Assembly: GCA_964539385.1 (NCBI GenBank)
Contig: CAZIJC010000004.1
Coordinates: 1 to 64,000, forward strand
DNA from: JAUVZF01 sp964539385
GTDB taxonomy: Bacteria > Planctomycetota > Phycisphaerae > FEN-1346
DNA length: 64,000 nucleotides
Direction of reading: 5' to 3'
The notes beneath the pieces are model-generated. The model was not told the origin of the DNA, made no database searches, and was given only the letters and a program-made list of their open reading frames with translations. Positions 48,898-58,739 of this stretch are shown piece after piece. The position numbers and the translations under genes are program-made. Positions within the stretch are counted from its first letter, which is position 1. The number at the start of each line of letters is the position of its first letter.

Positions 48898-51176
48898 GAC
48901 CCTCCACTCTCACATGGCCTGCGCTTCTGCTTCTGCTTACCTCGACCGCTATCGGTGAGGCCCCTGGCGGCCCTGCGCCGGCTGCTCCGGCCGCCCCTGA
49001 AGAGGGCCTCATCCAGCTCAACTTCCCGGAGAGCCTCGAGATCAAGCTCCTCGTCGACTACGTCGCCAAACGTCTGGGAATGAACATCCTCTACGACGAA
49101 GGGATCGTCAGGAAGCGGATCACGATCCTGGCCCCGGCCAAGGTACCGAAGGACTCGCTCCTGGGACTTCTTCAGAACATCCTGAAGGTGACGGGCCTGG
49201 CGCTGGTGGACGCCGACCAGCCGGGGTGGAAACAGATCGTCGAGTCGAAGGACCTTGTCGCGGTGACCGGCCGCATTGAGGAGGACACGGCCCGGTTGAC
49301 CACCGCTGAACCGACGACCGCCATCATGCAGGTCTTTCCTCTCAAGCATGTCAGTACGCAGTTCATGACGCAGACGATCAAACCGTTCCTCTCGACGCCG
49401 GGGGGAGATTGTCTCACCATCGAAGACCGGCGGCTCCTGATCGTGACCGACTACGCGGACAACCTGCGTCGGGTGGCCCAGGTGATCGGGATGTTCGACC
49501 AGCCCGGCCGGGTGGCGACGGTCCAGTTCGTCGACGTGAAGCATTGGCAGGCATCGGAACTCGCTCAGCGGGTCCAGACGCTGCTTGCCGACAAGCGCCG
49601 CGTGGCCGGCGAGAAGACCCCGGCAGTGGGCCTGACGCTGACCCACGAGCCACGGACGAACCGGATCGTCGTCATCGCCACCGAGGGGTCCGACACCGAG
49701 GCGATGCAGTTGATCGAGACGCTCGATACGCCCATCGATACCCAGACCCGGACCTACCGGTTCCAGTTCGTCTCGCCCGGTCGAATCGACAAGCTCGCCC
49801 GAGACGTTGCCGGCGCCGATATCCAGGCCCGCTACAAGGCGACGGTGGACGAGGAGGCGGGGCTTCTGGTCGTCACGGCACCGGCCGAAATTCACGAACG
49901 GATCGAGACCCTGAAGCGTGACCTGGACACGGCGGTGGCCGAGGAACTCAGTCACGTCCGGTTCTACAAGCTGATGAACACCTCCGCCTCGGACGTCCTG
50001 GCGACGATCCGCGCCCTGGAAGGTCAGGAAGGCGGTCTGGCGGCGCTGGCGCTCGACGAACTGGGTCGGCCTGGGGCCCTGACGACCTGGGAGAAACTCG
50101 GTCCCGGTCCGAACCTGCCTCCGCCGCTGCCCGGTGCGGGCCGGGAACTTCCCAAACCGCCCGTCTACACGCCTCCCGAGAAGGAGAAGGAGGAGAAGAA
50201 GGAATCCGGTGCGGCTGGACCTGAACAGCCGCGCAACGTGGCACAGACCCGAAGCGCCGTCGTCACGGTGGACACGAACACGAACACGCTGATCGTGGTG
50301 GCCCCGCCGCCGGTGCAGCAGATCTACAAGCAGCTCATCGAGGTCCTCGACAAACGCCGCCCGCAGGTCATGATCGAGGTGACGATGGTGACCCTCGACA
50401 CGACGGACAACTTCTCTTTGGGGATTGAGGTCTCGGGTTCGAATCAGCGCGACGCCCAGCGGTGGCTCTCGTTCAGTTCCTTCGGCCTATCGACCGTGGA
50501 CCCGGCGACCGGGGCGCTGACGCTCATCCCCGGTCTGGGCTTTAACGGCACGCTCGTCGATCCGCAGACGGCCGACGTCGTCCTCAGGGCCCTGGCCACC
50601 GAGGCCCGGGCGAAGGTCCTCTCGGCCCCCCGGATCCTCGTCAACGACAACGCCACGGGAACGCTCTCGAGCGTCGCCGAGGCGCCCTTTACGAGCACGA
50701 ACGCCATGGACACCATCGCGACGACGAGCTTCGGGGGCTACGCCTCGGCCGGCACGACCGTGGCGGTCACGCCCCACATCAGCGAGGACGATTACCTGCG
50801 GCTCATCTACTCGCTGACGCTGAACAGCTTCACCGGCCAGGCCGGCGCCGGGATCCCCCCGCCGCGGCAGACCAACTCCATCGACAGCGAGGTCGTCGTG
50901 CCCGACGGGTACATGGTCATCGTCGGGGGCCTCAAGCGCCACGACACCAGCGAGACGGTGACGAAGTTGCCGCTGTTGGGCGACATCCCGGTCCTGGGCC
51001 ACCTGTTCCGCAACACGGTCCTCACGGACATCGAGACGAGCCTGTTCGTCTTCATGCGGCCGGTGATCCTTCGGGACGATTCTTTTGGTGACCTGAAGTA
51101 CCTGTCGGACTGGGACCTGAAGAAGGCCGAGATGCCGGCCGAGATGCCGGGCAGCGACCCGATGCTGATGCGGTAG
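48894..51176 (+). CDS. gspD: Type II secretion system secretin (GspD-like)
   Basis: A 760-residue outer-membrane secretin. A signal peptide (about 1-20) is followed by N-domains with repeated KH/ring-building folds, an acidic Lys/Glu-Pro insert (KEKEEKKESGAAG, about 425-445), and the secretin domain. Its hallmarks are VMIEVTMVTLDTTDNFSLGIE, KVLSAPRILVNDNATGTLSSV and the final VPDGYMVIVGGLKR ... LPLLGDIPVLGHLF. It forms the outer-membrane pore through which folded proteins leave the periplasm. It overlaps the previous gene by four bases. Confidence 0.9.
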   Translation: MRPSTLTWPALLLLLTSTAIGEAPGGPAPAAPAAPEEGLIQLNFPESLEIKLLVDYVAKRLGMNILYDEGIVRKRITILAPAKVPKDSLLGLLQNILKVTGLALVDADQPGWKQIVESKDLVAVTGRIEEDTARLTTAEPTTAIMQVFPLKHVSTQFMTQTIKPFLSTPGGDCLTIEDRRLLIVTDYADNLRRVAQVIGMFDQPGRVATVQFVDVKHWQASELAQRVQTLLADKRRVAGEKTPAVGLTLTHEPRTNRIVVIATEGSDTEAMQLIETLDTPIDTQTRTYRFQFVSPGRIDKLARDVAGADIQARYKATVDEEAGLLVVTAPAEIHERIETLKRDLDTAVAEELSHVRFYKLMNTSASDVLATIRALEGQEGGLAALALDELGRPGALTTWEKLGPGPNLPPPLPGAGRELPKPPVYTPPEKEKEEKKESGAAGPEQPRNVAQTRSAVVTVDTNTNTLIVVAPPPVQQIYKQLIEVLDKRRPQVMIEVTMVTLDTTDNFSLGIEVSGSNQRDAQRWLSFSSFGLSTVDPATGALTLIPGLGFNGTLVDPQTADVVLRALATEARAKVLSAPRILVNDNATGTLSSVAEAPFTSTNAMDTIATTSFGGYASAGTTVAVTPHISEDDYLRLIYSLTLNSFTGQAGAGIPPPRQTNSIDSEVVVPDGYMVIVGGLKRHDTSETVTKLPLLGDIPVLGHLFRNTVLTDIETSLFVFMRPVILRDDSFGDLKYLSDWDLKKAEMPAEMPGSDPMLMR

Positions 51177-51202
51177 GGCCGGCCCGCGGGGTGTATTGGC
51201 CT

Positions 51203-52894
51203 ATGGCTGCCATCCACGAGCAATTTGCCGAGGCCTTACGGAGCCGCCTGAACGGCGAGTTCGAGGCGCTGGTGTCGGCCTCGGAGACCTGTTGCCCGTC
51301 GCACGCGCGGCAGGCCGGCGTGGAGGCGGACGTGATTACGGCCGCCACGGCCGAGGCGCTCGGTCTCGAGTTCACCGAGAGCCTCGCGGACCGACCGGCC
51401 AGTCACGAGTTTCTGTCGAAGGTCCCGATCGGCTTTGCCCGGCGGCACGGTCTGCTTGGGCTGGCCGACGACGGGGGCACGATGCGCCTTGCGATGGCGG
51501 ACCTCGGTCAGTGGCCGCAGGTCCAGGCGATCGCCAAGACGCTCGGCCGAGAGGTCATCCCCCTGTTCGCCCCGCGCGGCGAGATCCTTCGGGCCATCAA
51601 CGCGGCCTACGAACTTCAGACCGGCCAGGCCGAACGGGTGATCGAGGAACTCGACGCCGACGACGTCCTGCGCCAAGTCGATGAAGTCAGCCGCAGCGAA
51701 GACCTTCTGGACGTCGCCAGCCGCGCGCCGGTCATCAAACTGGTGAACCTGATCCTCTTCGAGGCCGTCAAACGCCGGGCGTCGGACGTGCACATCCAGC
51801 CGTACGAGGACCGCCTGCTGGTCCGGTTCCGCCTGGACGGCGTCCTGCACGATTACATCGAGCCTCCCAAGGCCCTCCAGGCCGAGATCACCAGCCGCGT
51901 CAAGGTCATGGGCGGGATGAACATCGCCGAGCGCCGTCTCGCCCAGGACGGCCGGGCCACGGTTGAGGTGGGCGACCGGGTGATCGACCTTCGGATCGCC
52001 ACGCTCCCGACCGACGTGGGTGAGCGGGTGGTCATCCGCCTCTTGGACAAGAGCGCCCGTCTCTACACCCTCGATGAGCTGGGCATGCCGGAGGGCGTCC
52101 TCGCGGCGTTCCGGCAGCTCATCCACACCGACCACGGCATCCTCCTCGTGACCGGCCCGACGGGCAGCGGCAAGACGACGACCCTGTACGGCGCGCTTCA
52201 GGAAATCAACTCAACCGAGCAAAACATCCTGACGCTCGAAGACCCGATCGAGTATCGCCTGGATGGGATCAGCCAGACCCAGATCAACGAGAAGAAGGGC
52301 ATGACCTTCGCCACGGGCCTCCGGCACGTCCTGCGCCAGGACCCCGACATCATCATGGTCGGTGAGATCCGCGACACGGAGACCTGTCGCATGGCCATCC
52401 AGTCGGCACTGACGGGACACCTCGTCTTCAGCACGCTCCACACGAACGACGCCTCGGGCGCGATTGCGCGGCTCCTGGATCTCGGCGCGGAAGCGTACCT
52501 CCTGGCCAGCAGCCTCCTGGCCGTGCTCGCCCAGCGGCTCGTCCGCAGGGTCTGCCCCGAGTGCCGCACGGAGGTTCGGCCGAGCCGTGAGGACCTCGCC
52601 CGGTGGAACCTCTCGGAGTCAGGCGGCCCGCTGCCGCAGCCGATGTGGCGCGGCGTCGGGTGCGAGACGTGCCTGGACACCGGGTACCACGGCCGGATCG
52701 GCGTCTTTGAACTTCTGACGGTCACCGAACCGATCCGGGAACTGATCCTCGCGCAGTCGAAGGCCTCAACCGTCAAGGCCGAGGCCTTAAGGGGGGGCAT
52801 GACGACGCTCCGTGCCGACGGGGTCGCCAAGGTTGCCGCCGGCATCACCACGATGGACGAGGTGGTCCGCGTCACCGGCAGGGACGAGTTCTAA
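51203..52894 (+). CDS. gspE: Type II secretion system ATPase (GspE-like)
   Basis: A 563-residue cytoplasmic AAA-type secretion ATPase. The N-terminal domain (about 1-150) is followed by the arginine-rich linker segment RASDVHIQPYEDRLLVRFRLDG. Walker A is GPTGSGK (318-324), the Asp box EDPIEY, Walker B PDIIMVGEIRDTET (from about 381) and the His box LVFSTLHTNDA. A tetracysteine zinc site is at C451/C454 and C487/C490, as in GspE and PilB. The ATG at 51203 is preferred to a GTG at 51191. It powers pseudopilus assembly through GspF and GspL. Confidence 0.9.
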   Translation: MAAIHEQFAEALRSRLNGEFEALVSASETCCPSHARQAGVEADVITAATAEALGLEFTESLADRPASHEFLSKVPIGFARRHGLLGLADDGGTMRLAMADLGQWPQVQAIAKTLGREVIPLFAPRGEILRAINAAYELQTGQAERVIEELDADDVLRQVDEVSRSEDLLDVASRAPVIKLVNLILFEAVKRRASDVHIQPYEDRLLVRFRLDGVLHDYIEPPKALQAEITSRVKVMGGMNIAERRLAQDGRATVEVGDRVIDLRIATLPTDVGERVVIRLLDKSARLYTLDELGMPEGVLAAFRQLIHTDHGILLVTGPTGSGKTTTLYGALQEINSTEQNILTLEDPIEYRLDGISQTQINEKKGMTFATGLRHVLRQDPDIIMVGEIRDTETCRMAIQSALTGHLVFSTLHTNDASGAIARLLDLGAEAYLLASSLLAVLAQRLVRRVCPECRTEVRPSREDLARWNLSESGGPLPQPMWRGVGCETCLDTGYHGRIGVFELLTVTEPIRELILAQSKASTVKAEALRGGMTTLRADGVAKVAAGITTMDEVVRVTGRDEF

Positions 52895-52970
52895 CCGCGG
52901 CCCGTCTGCCCGCCGACGTCCCGGCGCACCGGGACGAAGGCGCGAAGGGGAGCGCGGCGAGAATCCAAAG

Positions 52971-54173
52971 ATGCCTGTATTCAGCTACAAAGCGCTCGAC
53001 TCAGGTGCCACCGCCGTAGCCGGCACGGTCATTGCCGACACGCCGCGCGCCGCGCGGGACGACCTGCGGGTCCGGGGTCTTACGGTCGCTGAGATCACGC
53101 CCGTCCGTGAGGGCAAGGGGAGCGGGCTGTGGGGGCGGCGCCGCCGCGCAACGCAGGGCGAGATCGTGACCTTCGTGCGGGAACTCGCGACGCTGCTGGC
53201 GGCGGGGATTCCGCTCCTTTCGGCCCTCGACACGCTGGTCCGCCAGCACCGGGGCCGGTTCAAGGCGGTGATCCAGACGCTCCGGGACCAGGTCGCCTCC
53301 GGCTCGAGTCTCGCCGGCGCCATGGCCTCGTCGGCGGTCTGGTTCGACGACCTGGCGGCCGCCATCGTCCGCGTCGGCGAGAACACGGGGACGCTGGAGA
53401 CGGCGCTCGCGCAGCTGGCCCGGTTCAAAGAGAAGGCCCAGCGTCTTCGCAGCCGCGTCACGACGGCCCTCCTCTACCCCGCCGTCGTCTGCATCATCGG
53501 CTTGGCGGTCACGGTGTTCCTCATGACCTACGTCGTGCCGCAACTCCTGTCGACGCTCACCGACACGGGCCGGCCGCTGCCGAGGGTGACGTGGCTGGTT
53601 AAGGGTGCGAGCGACTTCCTCCTTGCCTGGTGGTGGGCCATCCTGGCGACCGTCGCCGGGCTGGTCCTGGCCTTCAAGGCCGTCACACGGACCGAATGGG
53701 GTCGGCTGGCGGTGGACCGGCTGGCGCTTGCCCTGCCGCTCGTGGGGGACCTCGCACGCAAGGAGAACACCTCGCGTCTGGCCGTCGTGATGGCGGCGTT
53801 GCTTCGGAGCGGTCTTCACTTCGACGAGGCGATCCGGATCACGCGCGGCACGCTGAAGAACCGCGTCTTTCGCCGGGCCATGGACGATTACGAACGGGCC
53901 GTCACGGCCGGCCGCGACGTGGCGGGACCCCTGGAGGCGTCGGGTGTCTTCGCACCCGTAGTCGTCCAGATGCTCGCCGTCGGCCAGGAGTCGGGCCAGC
54001 TTGAGGAGATGCTCGAACAGTTGGCCGAGGGCTACGACCACGAGGTCGCGACGGCCACCGGCCGTCTGACGGCGATGCTCGAACCGGTGCTGATCGTCGT
54101 CCTGGCGGTCGTCGTCGGCTTCATCGCCTTCGCCACGATCCTGCCGATCCTGGAGGTCAGCAATGTGCTCTAA
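52971..54173 (+). CDS. gspF: Type II secretion system inner-membrane platform protein (GspF-like)
   Basis: A 400-residue membrane protein with the MPVFSYKALDSGA start typical of GspF/PilC, two duplicated T2SSF helical domains (about 65-185 and 270-390) and three transmembrane helices. Family marks are FVRELATLLAAGIPLLSALDTL, VRVGENTGTLETAL, AVGQESGQLEEMLEQLA and the final LEPVLIVVLAVVVGFI. The 76-bp gap after gspE is the widest between neighbouring genes of this operon. It overlaps gspG by 11 bases. Confidence 0.9.
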   Translation: MPVFSYKALDSGATAVAGTVIADTPRAARDDLRVRGLTVAEITPVREGKGSGLWGRRRRATQGEIVTFVRELATLLAAGIPLLSALDTLVRQHRGRFKAVIQTLRDQVASGSSLAGAMASSAVWFDDLAAAIVRVGENTGTLETALAQLARFKEKAQRLRSRVTTALLYPAVVCIIGLAVTVFLMTYVVPQLLSTLTDTGRPLPRVTWLVKGASDFLLAWWWAILATVAGLVLAFKAVTRTEWGRLAVDRLALALPLVGDLARKENTSRLAVVMAALLRSGLHFDEAIRITRGTLKNRVFRRAMDDYERAVTAGRDVAGPLEASGVFAPVVVQMLAVGQESGQLEEMLEQLAEGYDHEVATATGRLTAMLEPVLIVVLAVVVGFIAFATILPILEVSNVL

Positions 54174-54588
54174 GAAGCAACACCGCGCCGGACGCGGCTT
54201 CAGCCTGGTGGAACTGATGGTCGTCATCGTCATCATCGGCCTTCTGGCCGGGATGGTGACGATCAACGTGCGGAGTTACATGATGAAGGCGCGGGCCAAC
54301 ACCGCGAAGGCCGAGATCGCGACCGTCGTCCAGGCCCTGAACACCTTCTACACGACCTACGGCCGGTACCCGACGAACGAGGAGGGACTGGACGTGCTGC
54401 TTCGGGCGACGGAGAAGCTGCCCGAGCCGCTCCTGGAGGGCAAACCCACCGACCCGTGGGGAAACGCCTACCAGTACAACTCGCCCGGAACCGCCGGACC
54501 GTTTGAGGTGATCTGCTGGGGCGCCGACGGACGCGAGGGCGGTGACGGGGCCGACGCGGACATCTCGAGCGCGGACCTGAAGGAGTGA
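54163..54588 (+). CDS. gspG: Major pseudopilin (GspG-like)
   Basis: A 141-residue type IV pilin-like protein. The prepilin cleavage site is G12/F13 with E17 at the +5 position (GFSLVELMVVIVIIGLLAG). The C-terminal region has the GspG calcium-loop pattern YPTNEEGLDVLL, PTDPWGNAYQY and ADGREGGDGADADI. It is the main subunit of the pseudopilus. No prepilin peptidase gene (gspO) is in the window, so processing must come from elsewhere. Confidence 0.9.
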   Translation: MCSKKQHRAGRGFSLVELMVVIVIIGLLAGMVTINVRSYMMKARANTAKAEIATVVQALNTFYTTYGRYPTNEEGLDVLLRATEKLPEPLLEGKPTDPWGNAYQYNSPGTAGPFEVICWGADGREGGDGADADISSADLKE

Positions 54589-55109
54589 CGAGCGTGAAGC
54601 ACAGGGCCTTCAGTCTGGTCGAGGTGGCCCTCGTGCTGCTGATCCTCGCGATCCTGGCGGCGGCCGTGACGCTTGAGGTGCGGGCGCCCTTAGCGCGGAT
54701 CGGCATGCGCGCCGTGCTGGACGAGATCGCCGCCTTTGACCGTCTGACGCGGGTCTTCGCCCGGGAGCACGACCGGCCCGTCCGGCTCGTCGTGGCCCTT
54801 GCGGCCGGACGCATCCGACGGACCGATGAAGGCGGCAGGGACCCGCTCGGCGAGGCGCTGAAGTTGCCCTCGGGGTACCGGATCGCGGGTCTTCGCCTGG
54901 CTGGACGGAGGATCAACTCGGGCAGTGTGGCCGTAAGCTGCAGCGCCCGCGGTCTGACGCCGACGTACGCGGTACGCGTGGACGGTCCCGGCGGACGGCG
55001 GCAATGGATCCTCGTGGCAGGCCTTTCGGGGCAGATCACGGAACTGGACAATGAAACGGAAGTCGAGGACATCCTGCTGGCGCTCGAGGCGCGGCGTCAC
55101 GCTCGTTGA
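54585..55109 (+). CDS. Minor pseudopilin (GspH-like)
   Basis: A 174-residue protein with a prepilin-like N-terminus, RAFSLVEVALVLLILAILAA. Cleavage would follow A8, with E13 at +5; alanine at -1 is unusual but tolerated by some peptidases. The GTG at 54585 overlaps the gspG stop (GTGA); a second GTG at 54594 is possible. The C-terminal part is beta-rich, as in GspH. Assignment to H rests on gene order between G and I. Confidence 0.7.
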   Translation: MTSVKHRAFSLVEVALVLLILAILAAAVTLEVRAPLARIGMRAVLDEIAAFDRLTRVFAREHDRPVRLVVALAAGRIRRTDEGGRDPLGEALKLPSGYRIAGLRLAGRRINSGSVAVSCSARGLTPTYAVRVDGPGGRRQWILVAGLSGQITELDNETEVEDILLALEARRHAR

Positions 55110-55482
55110 GGCGGTGCTGGGGACAGCGCTCCTGGCGTCGCTCCTGGTGTCGATCCTCCTTGCCGCCTCGCGGCTCCAGATTCAGGCCACACGGGCCGAG
55201 CGGCGGATCACGGCCTGCCGCATCGCCGACAGGCTTCTGAAAACGTGGTGGGCGAAGCGCGACGAGTTCCCGCGCGCCCGGAGCGGCCGCGTCGCGTCGC
55301 CGGAAGGCTGGTCGTGGCGGACCGAGGTTGTGGCGGACGAATCGGCCCGGACGCTACGGTGCGACGTGGTCGCCCTGGAGATCTTCGCACCGGACTCAAA
55401 AGACGGGGACCCCGCCGCAAGGGTGGAACTGATGGTGCCGGAGAAAGAAGATGCGGACGAAACCGGCCCTGACGCTCGTTGA
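55051..55482 (+). CDS. Minor pseudopilin (GspI-like)
   Basis: A 143-residue protein with the N-terminal motif RRGVTLVEAVLGTALLASLLV: cleavage after G15 and E20 at +5. It overlaps the preceding gene by 59 bases in another frame, a large overlap for this operon. The order G-H-I-J-K supports the I call. The short acidic C-terminus (EKEDADETGPD) lies in the overlap with the next gene. Confidence 0.7.
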   Translation: MKRKSRTSCWRSRRGVTLVEAVLGTALLASLLVSILLAASRLQIQATRAERRITACRIADRLLKTWWAKRDEFPRARSGRVASPEGWSWRTEVVADESARTLRCDVVALEIFAPDSKDGDPAARVELMVPEKEDADETGPDAR

Positions 55483-55996
55483 GTTGCTGGCGAGCTTGGC
55501 GATCGTGACGATGCTCGTCGTCGCAGCACTCGGCGTGACCACGACGCTTGCGCGGTCGGAACTGGCCATTCGCAGGCAGGCCGACCGGCGCGAGGGCCTC
55601 GGCCCTGCGGGCGAGGACCTCGTCCGGTCCGACCTTCTGCACGCCCATCACTGGCGAGGCGTCAAGGACGGCTTCGCCGTGCAGACGAACGCGCGCCTTA
55701 CGGCCGGGACGTTTGCGCTCGAGCACGTGCCGTCGGTCGTCACGTACCGCGCCGGCAAAGCCGATGAGCGGCCGTGCCTCGTCCGCGTCCAGGAGACGGC
55801 GCCGGGGCCGCCCGTCACGGAACTCGTGGCCGTGGGCGTGAGGAGCGTCGCCCTGGCGCCGGAGAAGGACGTCCGGCCGAACGCCTACGGGTGGAAGGCC
55901 CTCGTGGACGGATGCACGGTGCGGTTGATATTCGACGAGGACGGGAAGGTCCCGCGCGACCTCGACGTCCACGTACCGAGGGAAGGTCCCAACTGA
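55451..55996 (+). CDS. Minor pseudopilin (GspJ-like)
   Basis: A 181-residue protein with the prepilin-like start PALTLVELLASLAIVTMLVV. The residue before the hydrophobic helix is alanine (A6) rather than glycine, and E11 is at +5. The longer beta-rich C-terminal domain fits GspJ, which forms the tip complex with GspI and GspK. It overlaps the upstream gene by 32 bases. Confidence 0.7.
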   Translation: MRTKPALTLVELLASLAIVTMLVVAALGVTTTLARSELAIRRQADRREGLGPAGEDLVRSDLLHAHHWRGVKDGFAVQTNARLTAGTFALEHVPSVVTYRAGKADERPCLVRVQETAPGPPVTELVAVGVRSVALAPEKDVRPNAYGWKALVDGCTVRLIFDEDGKVPRDLDVHVPREGPN

Positions 55997-55997
55997 C

Positions 55998-56873
55998 GTG
56001 TGCCGACGAACGAACCAACGCGGCTTCGTGCTCCTGATGGTCCTCGTGGTCCTGGCCCTGGCCGGGAGTTTGCTGGGGATCTGTGCCCACCGGACGAGCC
56101 GGCGGGCCCTGGCGGCGGGCGTCCAAGAGCGCCGGCTCCAGAGGACGTGGGGGATGCGGAGCCTCGATACGGCGTGCCTCGCCCGCGCCGAGGCGATCCT
56201 CATCGAGGCCGATAGGGAAGATCGGCCGCCGCCCGCCGCGGTGCACAGGCGCATCACGTTGGGTAACACGACGTTCGACCTGGTGGTCGCCGACGAACAG
56301 GCCAAGGCGAACGTCAATGCTCTGGCGGCCGAGCGCGGACGGGAAGCCATCCGTGCGAGCGCCGGCGCCTTGAGCGCCGGCCGGTGGATCCTTCAGGTCG
56401 TCCCGCGGCCGGTCCGCGAGAAGACGGGCGAGATCCGCTCCCCCCAGGTCCTCTTCGCGAGCCTGGAGCAGGTCTTTGCCGACGTTTCGCCCGCGGACCT
56501 TCTCGGCACAGGTCCCGATCGGCCCGGTCCGGCCGAGGACCTCACGTGCTGGGGCAACGGCAAGGTCCACGTCCGCCGTGCGCCGCCGACGGTCCTTCGC
56601 GAGATGCTCACCGGGGCCTTGAGCGAGTACCAGGTGCATCGGCTTTGCCTCCTGCGCGAGGAACTCCCCGATGCGGGCCTTGAGGAACTGCTCGGCAGGC
56701 TGGAACTGGAGTCCGAGGAACGGGACCGGCTCCGCAAGCGCCTCACTCAAGACTCGAACTGCCACAGCCTCTGGATCGTCGCCCGGGGCCGGACCCGGGA
56801 CTGGCATCGGTTGATCGTAAACCAGACCGGCGATGCCACCAACGACGCCGGCCGATGGACCTTCGTGTGGTGA
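55998..56873 (+). CDS. Minor pseudopilin (GspK-like)
   Basis: A 291-residue protein starting at a GTG one base after the previous stop. The N-terminus RGFVLLMVLVVLALAGSLLG would be cleaved after G9. Position +5 is methionine (M14), and lack of the +5 glutamate is a known trait of GspK. The inserted helical domain (VVADEQAKANVNALAAERG and following) is also typical of GspK, which caps the pseudopilus. Confidence 0.75.
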   Translation: MCRRTNQRGFVLLMVLVVLALAGSLLGICAHRTSRRALAAGVQERRLQRTWGMRSLDTACLARAEAILIEADREDRPPPAAVHRRITLGNTTFDLVVADEQAKANVNALAAERGREAIRASAGALSAGRWILQVVPRPVREKTGEIRSPQVLFASLEQVFADVSPADLLGTGPDRPGPAEDLTCWGNGKVHVRRAPPTVLREMLTGALSEYQVHRLCLLREELPDAGLEELLGRLELESEERDRLRKRLTQDSNCHSLWIVARGRTRDWHRLIVNQTGDATNDAGRWTFVW

Positions 56874-56874
56874 C

Positions 56875-57354
56875 ATGACGCTACGGATTCAGAAACGGTT
56901 GCTCTGGACGCTCAGCGCCGTCCTCGTGTTGGCCGTCGCGGCCACGGGTGGCGCCCTGTTCCTCCGGCCCGTCGAGCGGTTCGACGCCGCCGCGAAGACG
57001 GACCCCGCGTCGGGGGGGGGCCTTCAGCCCGACGACCCGAACGAAAACCTTCCCCTCTCGGCCTACGCGGTGATTTATGAGGCGGACCTCCAACGGCCGT
57101 TGTACGATCCCGGGCCGGTCGCCGCCAAGCCCGCCCCGCCCCCGAAACCCACCATCACGCTCGTCGGCACGGTTATCGAGGAGGGGTTCACGTACGCGCT
57201 CCTTAAGACCAGGGCGGGGCAGGTCAAGATGGCATCGGTCGGCCAGACGGTCGATGGGGCCGAGGTCGTCGGGATCGCCGCCGACTCCGCGACGATCCGC
57301 TTCGCCGGCCGCACACACGTCCTCACGATGCAGAAGGAGGGCAAAGGCTCATGA
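56875..57354 (+). CDS. GspC-like inner-membrane protein
   Basis: A 159-residue protein with one N-terminal transmembrane helix (LLWTLSAVLVLAVAATGGALF) and a periplasmic domain (about 85-155). The domain resembles the homology region of GspC or PilP: PTITLVGTVIEEGFTYALLKT, VKMASVGQTVDGAEVVGIAADSATIRFAGR. In canonical systems this domain binds the secretin N0 domain. It lacks a PDZ domain. The ATG at 56875 lies one base after the gspK stop; a longer frame from 56833 would overlap gspK. Confidence 0.65.
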   Translation: MTLRIQKRLLWTLSAVLVLAVAATGGALFLRPVERFDAAAKTDPASGGGLQPDDPNENLPLSAYAVIYEADLQRPLYDPGPVAAKPAPPPKPTITLVGTVIEEGFTYALLKTRAGQVKMASVGQTVDGAEVVGIAADSATIRFAGRTHVLTMQKEGKGS

Positions 57355-58739
57355 CCTCACCCGCCTTCTTCATCGCGCTGGAGCCGCATGAAAGCTTCGC
57401 CTGCCGTATCGCGGACGGCGAGGTCGAACTGCACGAGTTCACGTGTCCGACGTCCGGCCCCGCTGCGGGGGACACCGACGACGACACCGGCGCCGACCGG
57501 GCGGACGCGATTCACAAGGTGCTCGCCACGGTCGATTACGACGGCAGCGGGATCTGCCTCGGCCTGCCGTCAAGTCAGGTCCAGTCCGCCCAGGTCCTCT
57601 GCGATGGCCTGCCTCGGAAAGGACGTCAGGCCGCCCTCCTGTATCGTCTCGAAGAACATCTTCCGCTGGACGCCGAGAGCTTGACGGCCGACTTCCTGCC
57701 GCCCGAAGGCGGCCGGACCCTCGGCGTGGCCGTCGAGACTCAAGGCCTCCGGCGCCTGCTGGACCGGTTGACCGAGGTGGGCGTCGAGGTTGAAGCCGTC
57801 TGTCCGACGGCGCTGTTGGCGCTCTGGCAACTGGTGGAAGGCCCTGAGGAAAGGGCCGACTTCGTTCTCCTCGACTTCCCCGACCGGATCGACGTCTTTC
57901 GCATGGACGGTCCGCGGCCGATCGCGTGGTACGTGGCACCGGCCGAGGCGGCCGAGGTCAGCCGGACGATCCAGGCCTGTCTGCTCGCGCACCCTGCCGA
58001 GCCCGAGTCCGAGATCGACCTGGTGGCGGGTCCTTTACCGCCGGACTTCCTGAGCCTTGTCAGCGATGGGACCGGCGTGGCCTGTCGGCGTGTGGAAGAG
58101 GAGTCGTGCGTCAGCCCAGCGGCACAGGCGGCCAAGGCGCTCCTTGCGGGCGACGGCGCAGGATGGGTGAACCTGCGGCGGGACGCCCTGGCGATGCCCG
58201 ATCGTCTGGGCCGGCTCCGCCGGCCGATTCAAACGGCCGTTGTCTTGGCACTGCTCCTGCTCGGGACCCTCATCGGCGGTTCCTGGTGGCGGGCCAGCCG
58301 GTACCAGGCCGAGGCCGATAGGATCATCGGCTCTCAGCGCGCCATCTTCGGCCGCCTGTATCCCAACACCGCCGTGCCGACCGGCGTCCGCAGGTGGCTG
58401 GCCAGCGAGGCGTCGCAGCTCACCGGCCTGAGCGGTACCGGCGACGCCGTGCCCGGACGGACGGCGGCACTGGATACGCTTCGTCAGGTGGCCGAAGGGC
58501 TCCCGGCGGACGTCAGGTTCCGGATGGTGCTCCTGCGGATTGAACCGACCGACATCCTGCTGGAAGGCCAGGCCCGAAGCCACGCCGACGCCGAGACGAT
58601 CGCACGTGGCATCGCCAAGAAGGGCTATGCCATGGAGCCACCCCGGACAGAGAGCCTGGCCAAGGGCGGCGTCTCCTTCACGCTGATCGGCAAGCCCGCG
58701 GCACCGGACGCCGCTCAGGCAAGAGGCACGAAGCCATGA
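57351..58739 (+). CDS. GspL/PilM-like assembly protein
   Basis: A 462-residue protein. Residues 1-270 form an actin-like ATPase-type cytoplasmic domain as in GspL/PilM (GICLGLPSSQVQSAQVLCDGLP, RLEEHLPLDAESLTADFL). One transmembrane helix follows (TAVVLALLLLGTLIGGSWW, about 298-316), then a periplasmic part with ferredoxin-like features (RFRMVLLRIEPTDILLEGQARSHADAE). It is expected to link the ATPase to the membrane platform. It overlaps its neighbours by four bases on both sides (ATGA). Confidence 0.7.
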   Translation: MTSPAFFIALEPHESFACRIADGEVELHEFTCPTSGPAAGDTDDDTGADRADAIHKVLATVDYDGSGICLGLPSSQVQSAQVLCDGLPRKGRQAALLYRLEEHLPLDAESLTADFLPPEGGRTLGVAVETQGLRRLLDRLTEVGVEVEAVCPTALLALWQLVEGPEERADFVLLDFPDRIDVFRMDGPRPIAWYVAPAEAAEVSRTIQACLLAHPAEPESEIDLVAGPLPPDFLSLVSDGTGVACRRVEEESCVSPAAQAAKALLAGDGAGWVNLRRDALAMPDRLGRLRRPIQTAVVLALLLLGTLIGGSWWRASRYQAEADRIIGSQRAIFGRLYPNTAVPTGVRRWLASEASQLTGLSGTGDAVPGRTAALDTLRQVAEGLPADVRFRMVLLRIEPTDILLEGQARSHADAETIARGIAKKGYAMEPPRTESLAKGGVSFTLIGKPAAPDAAQARGTKP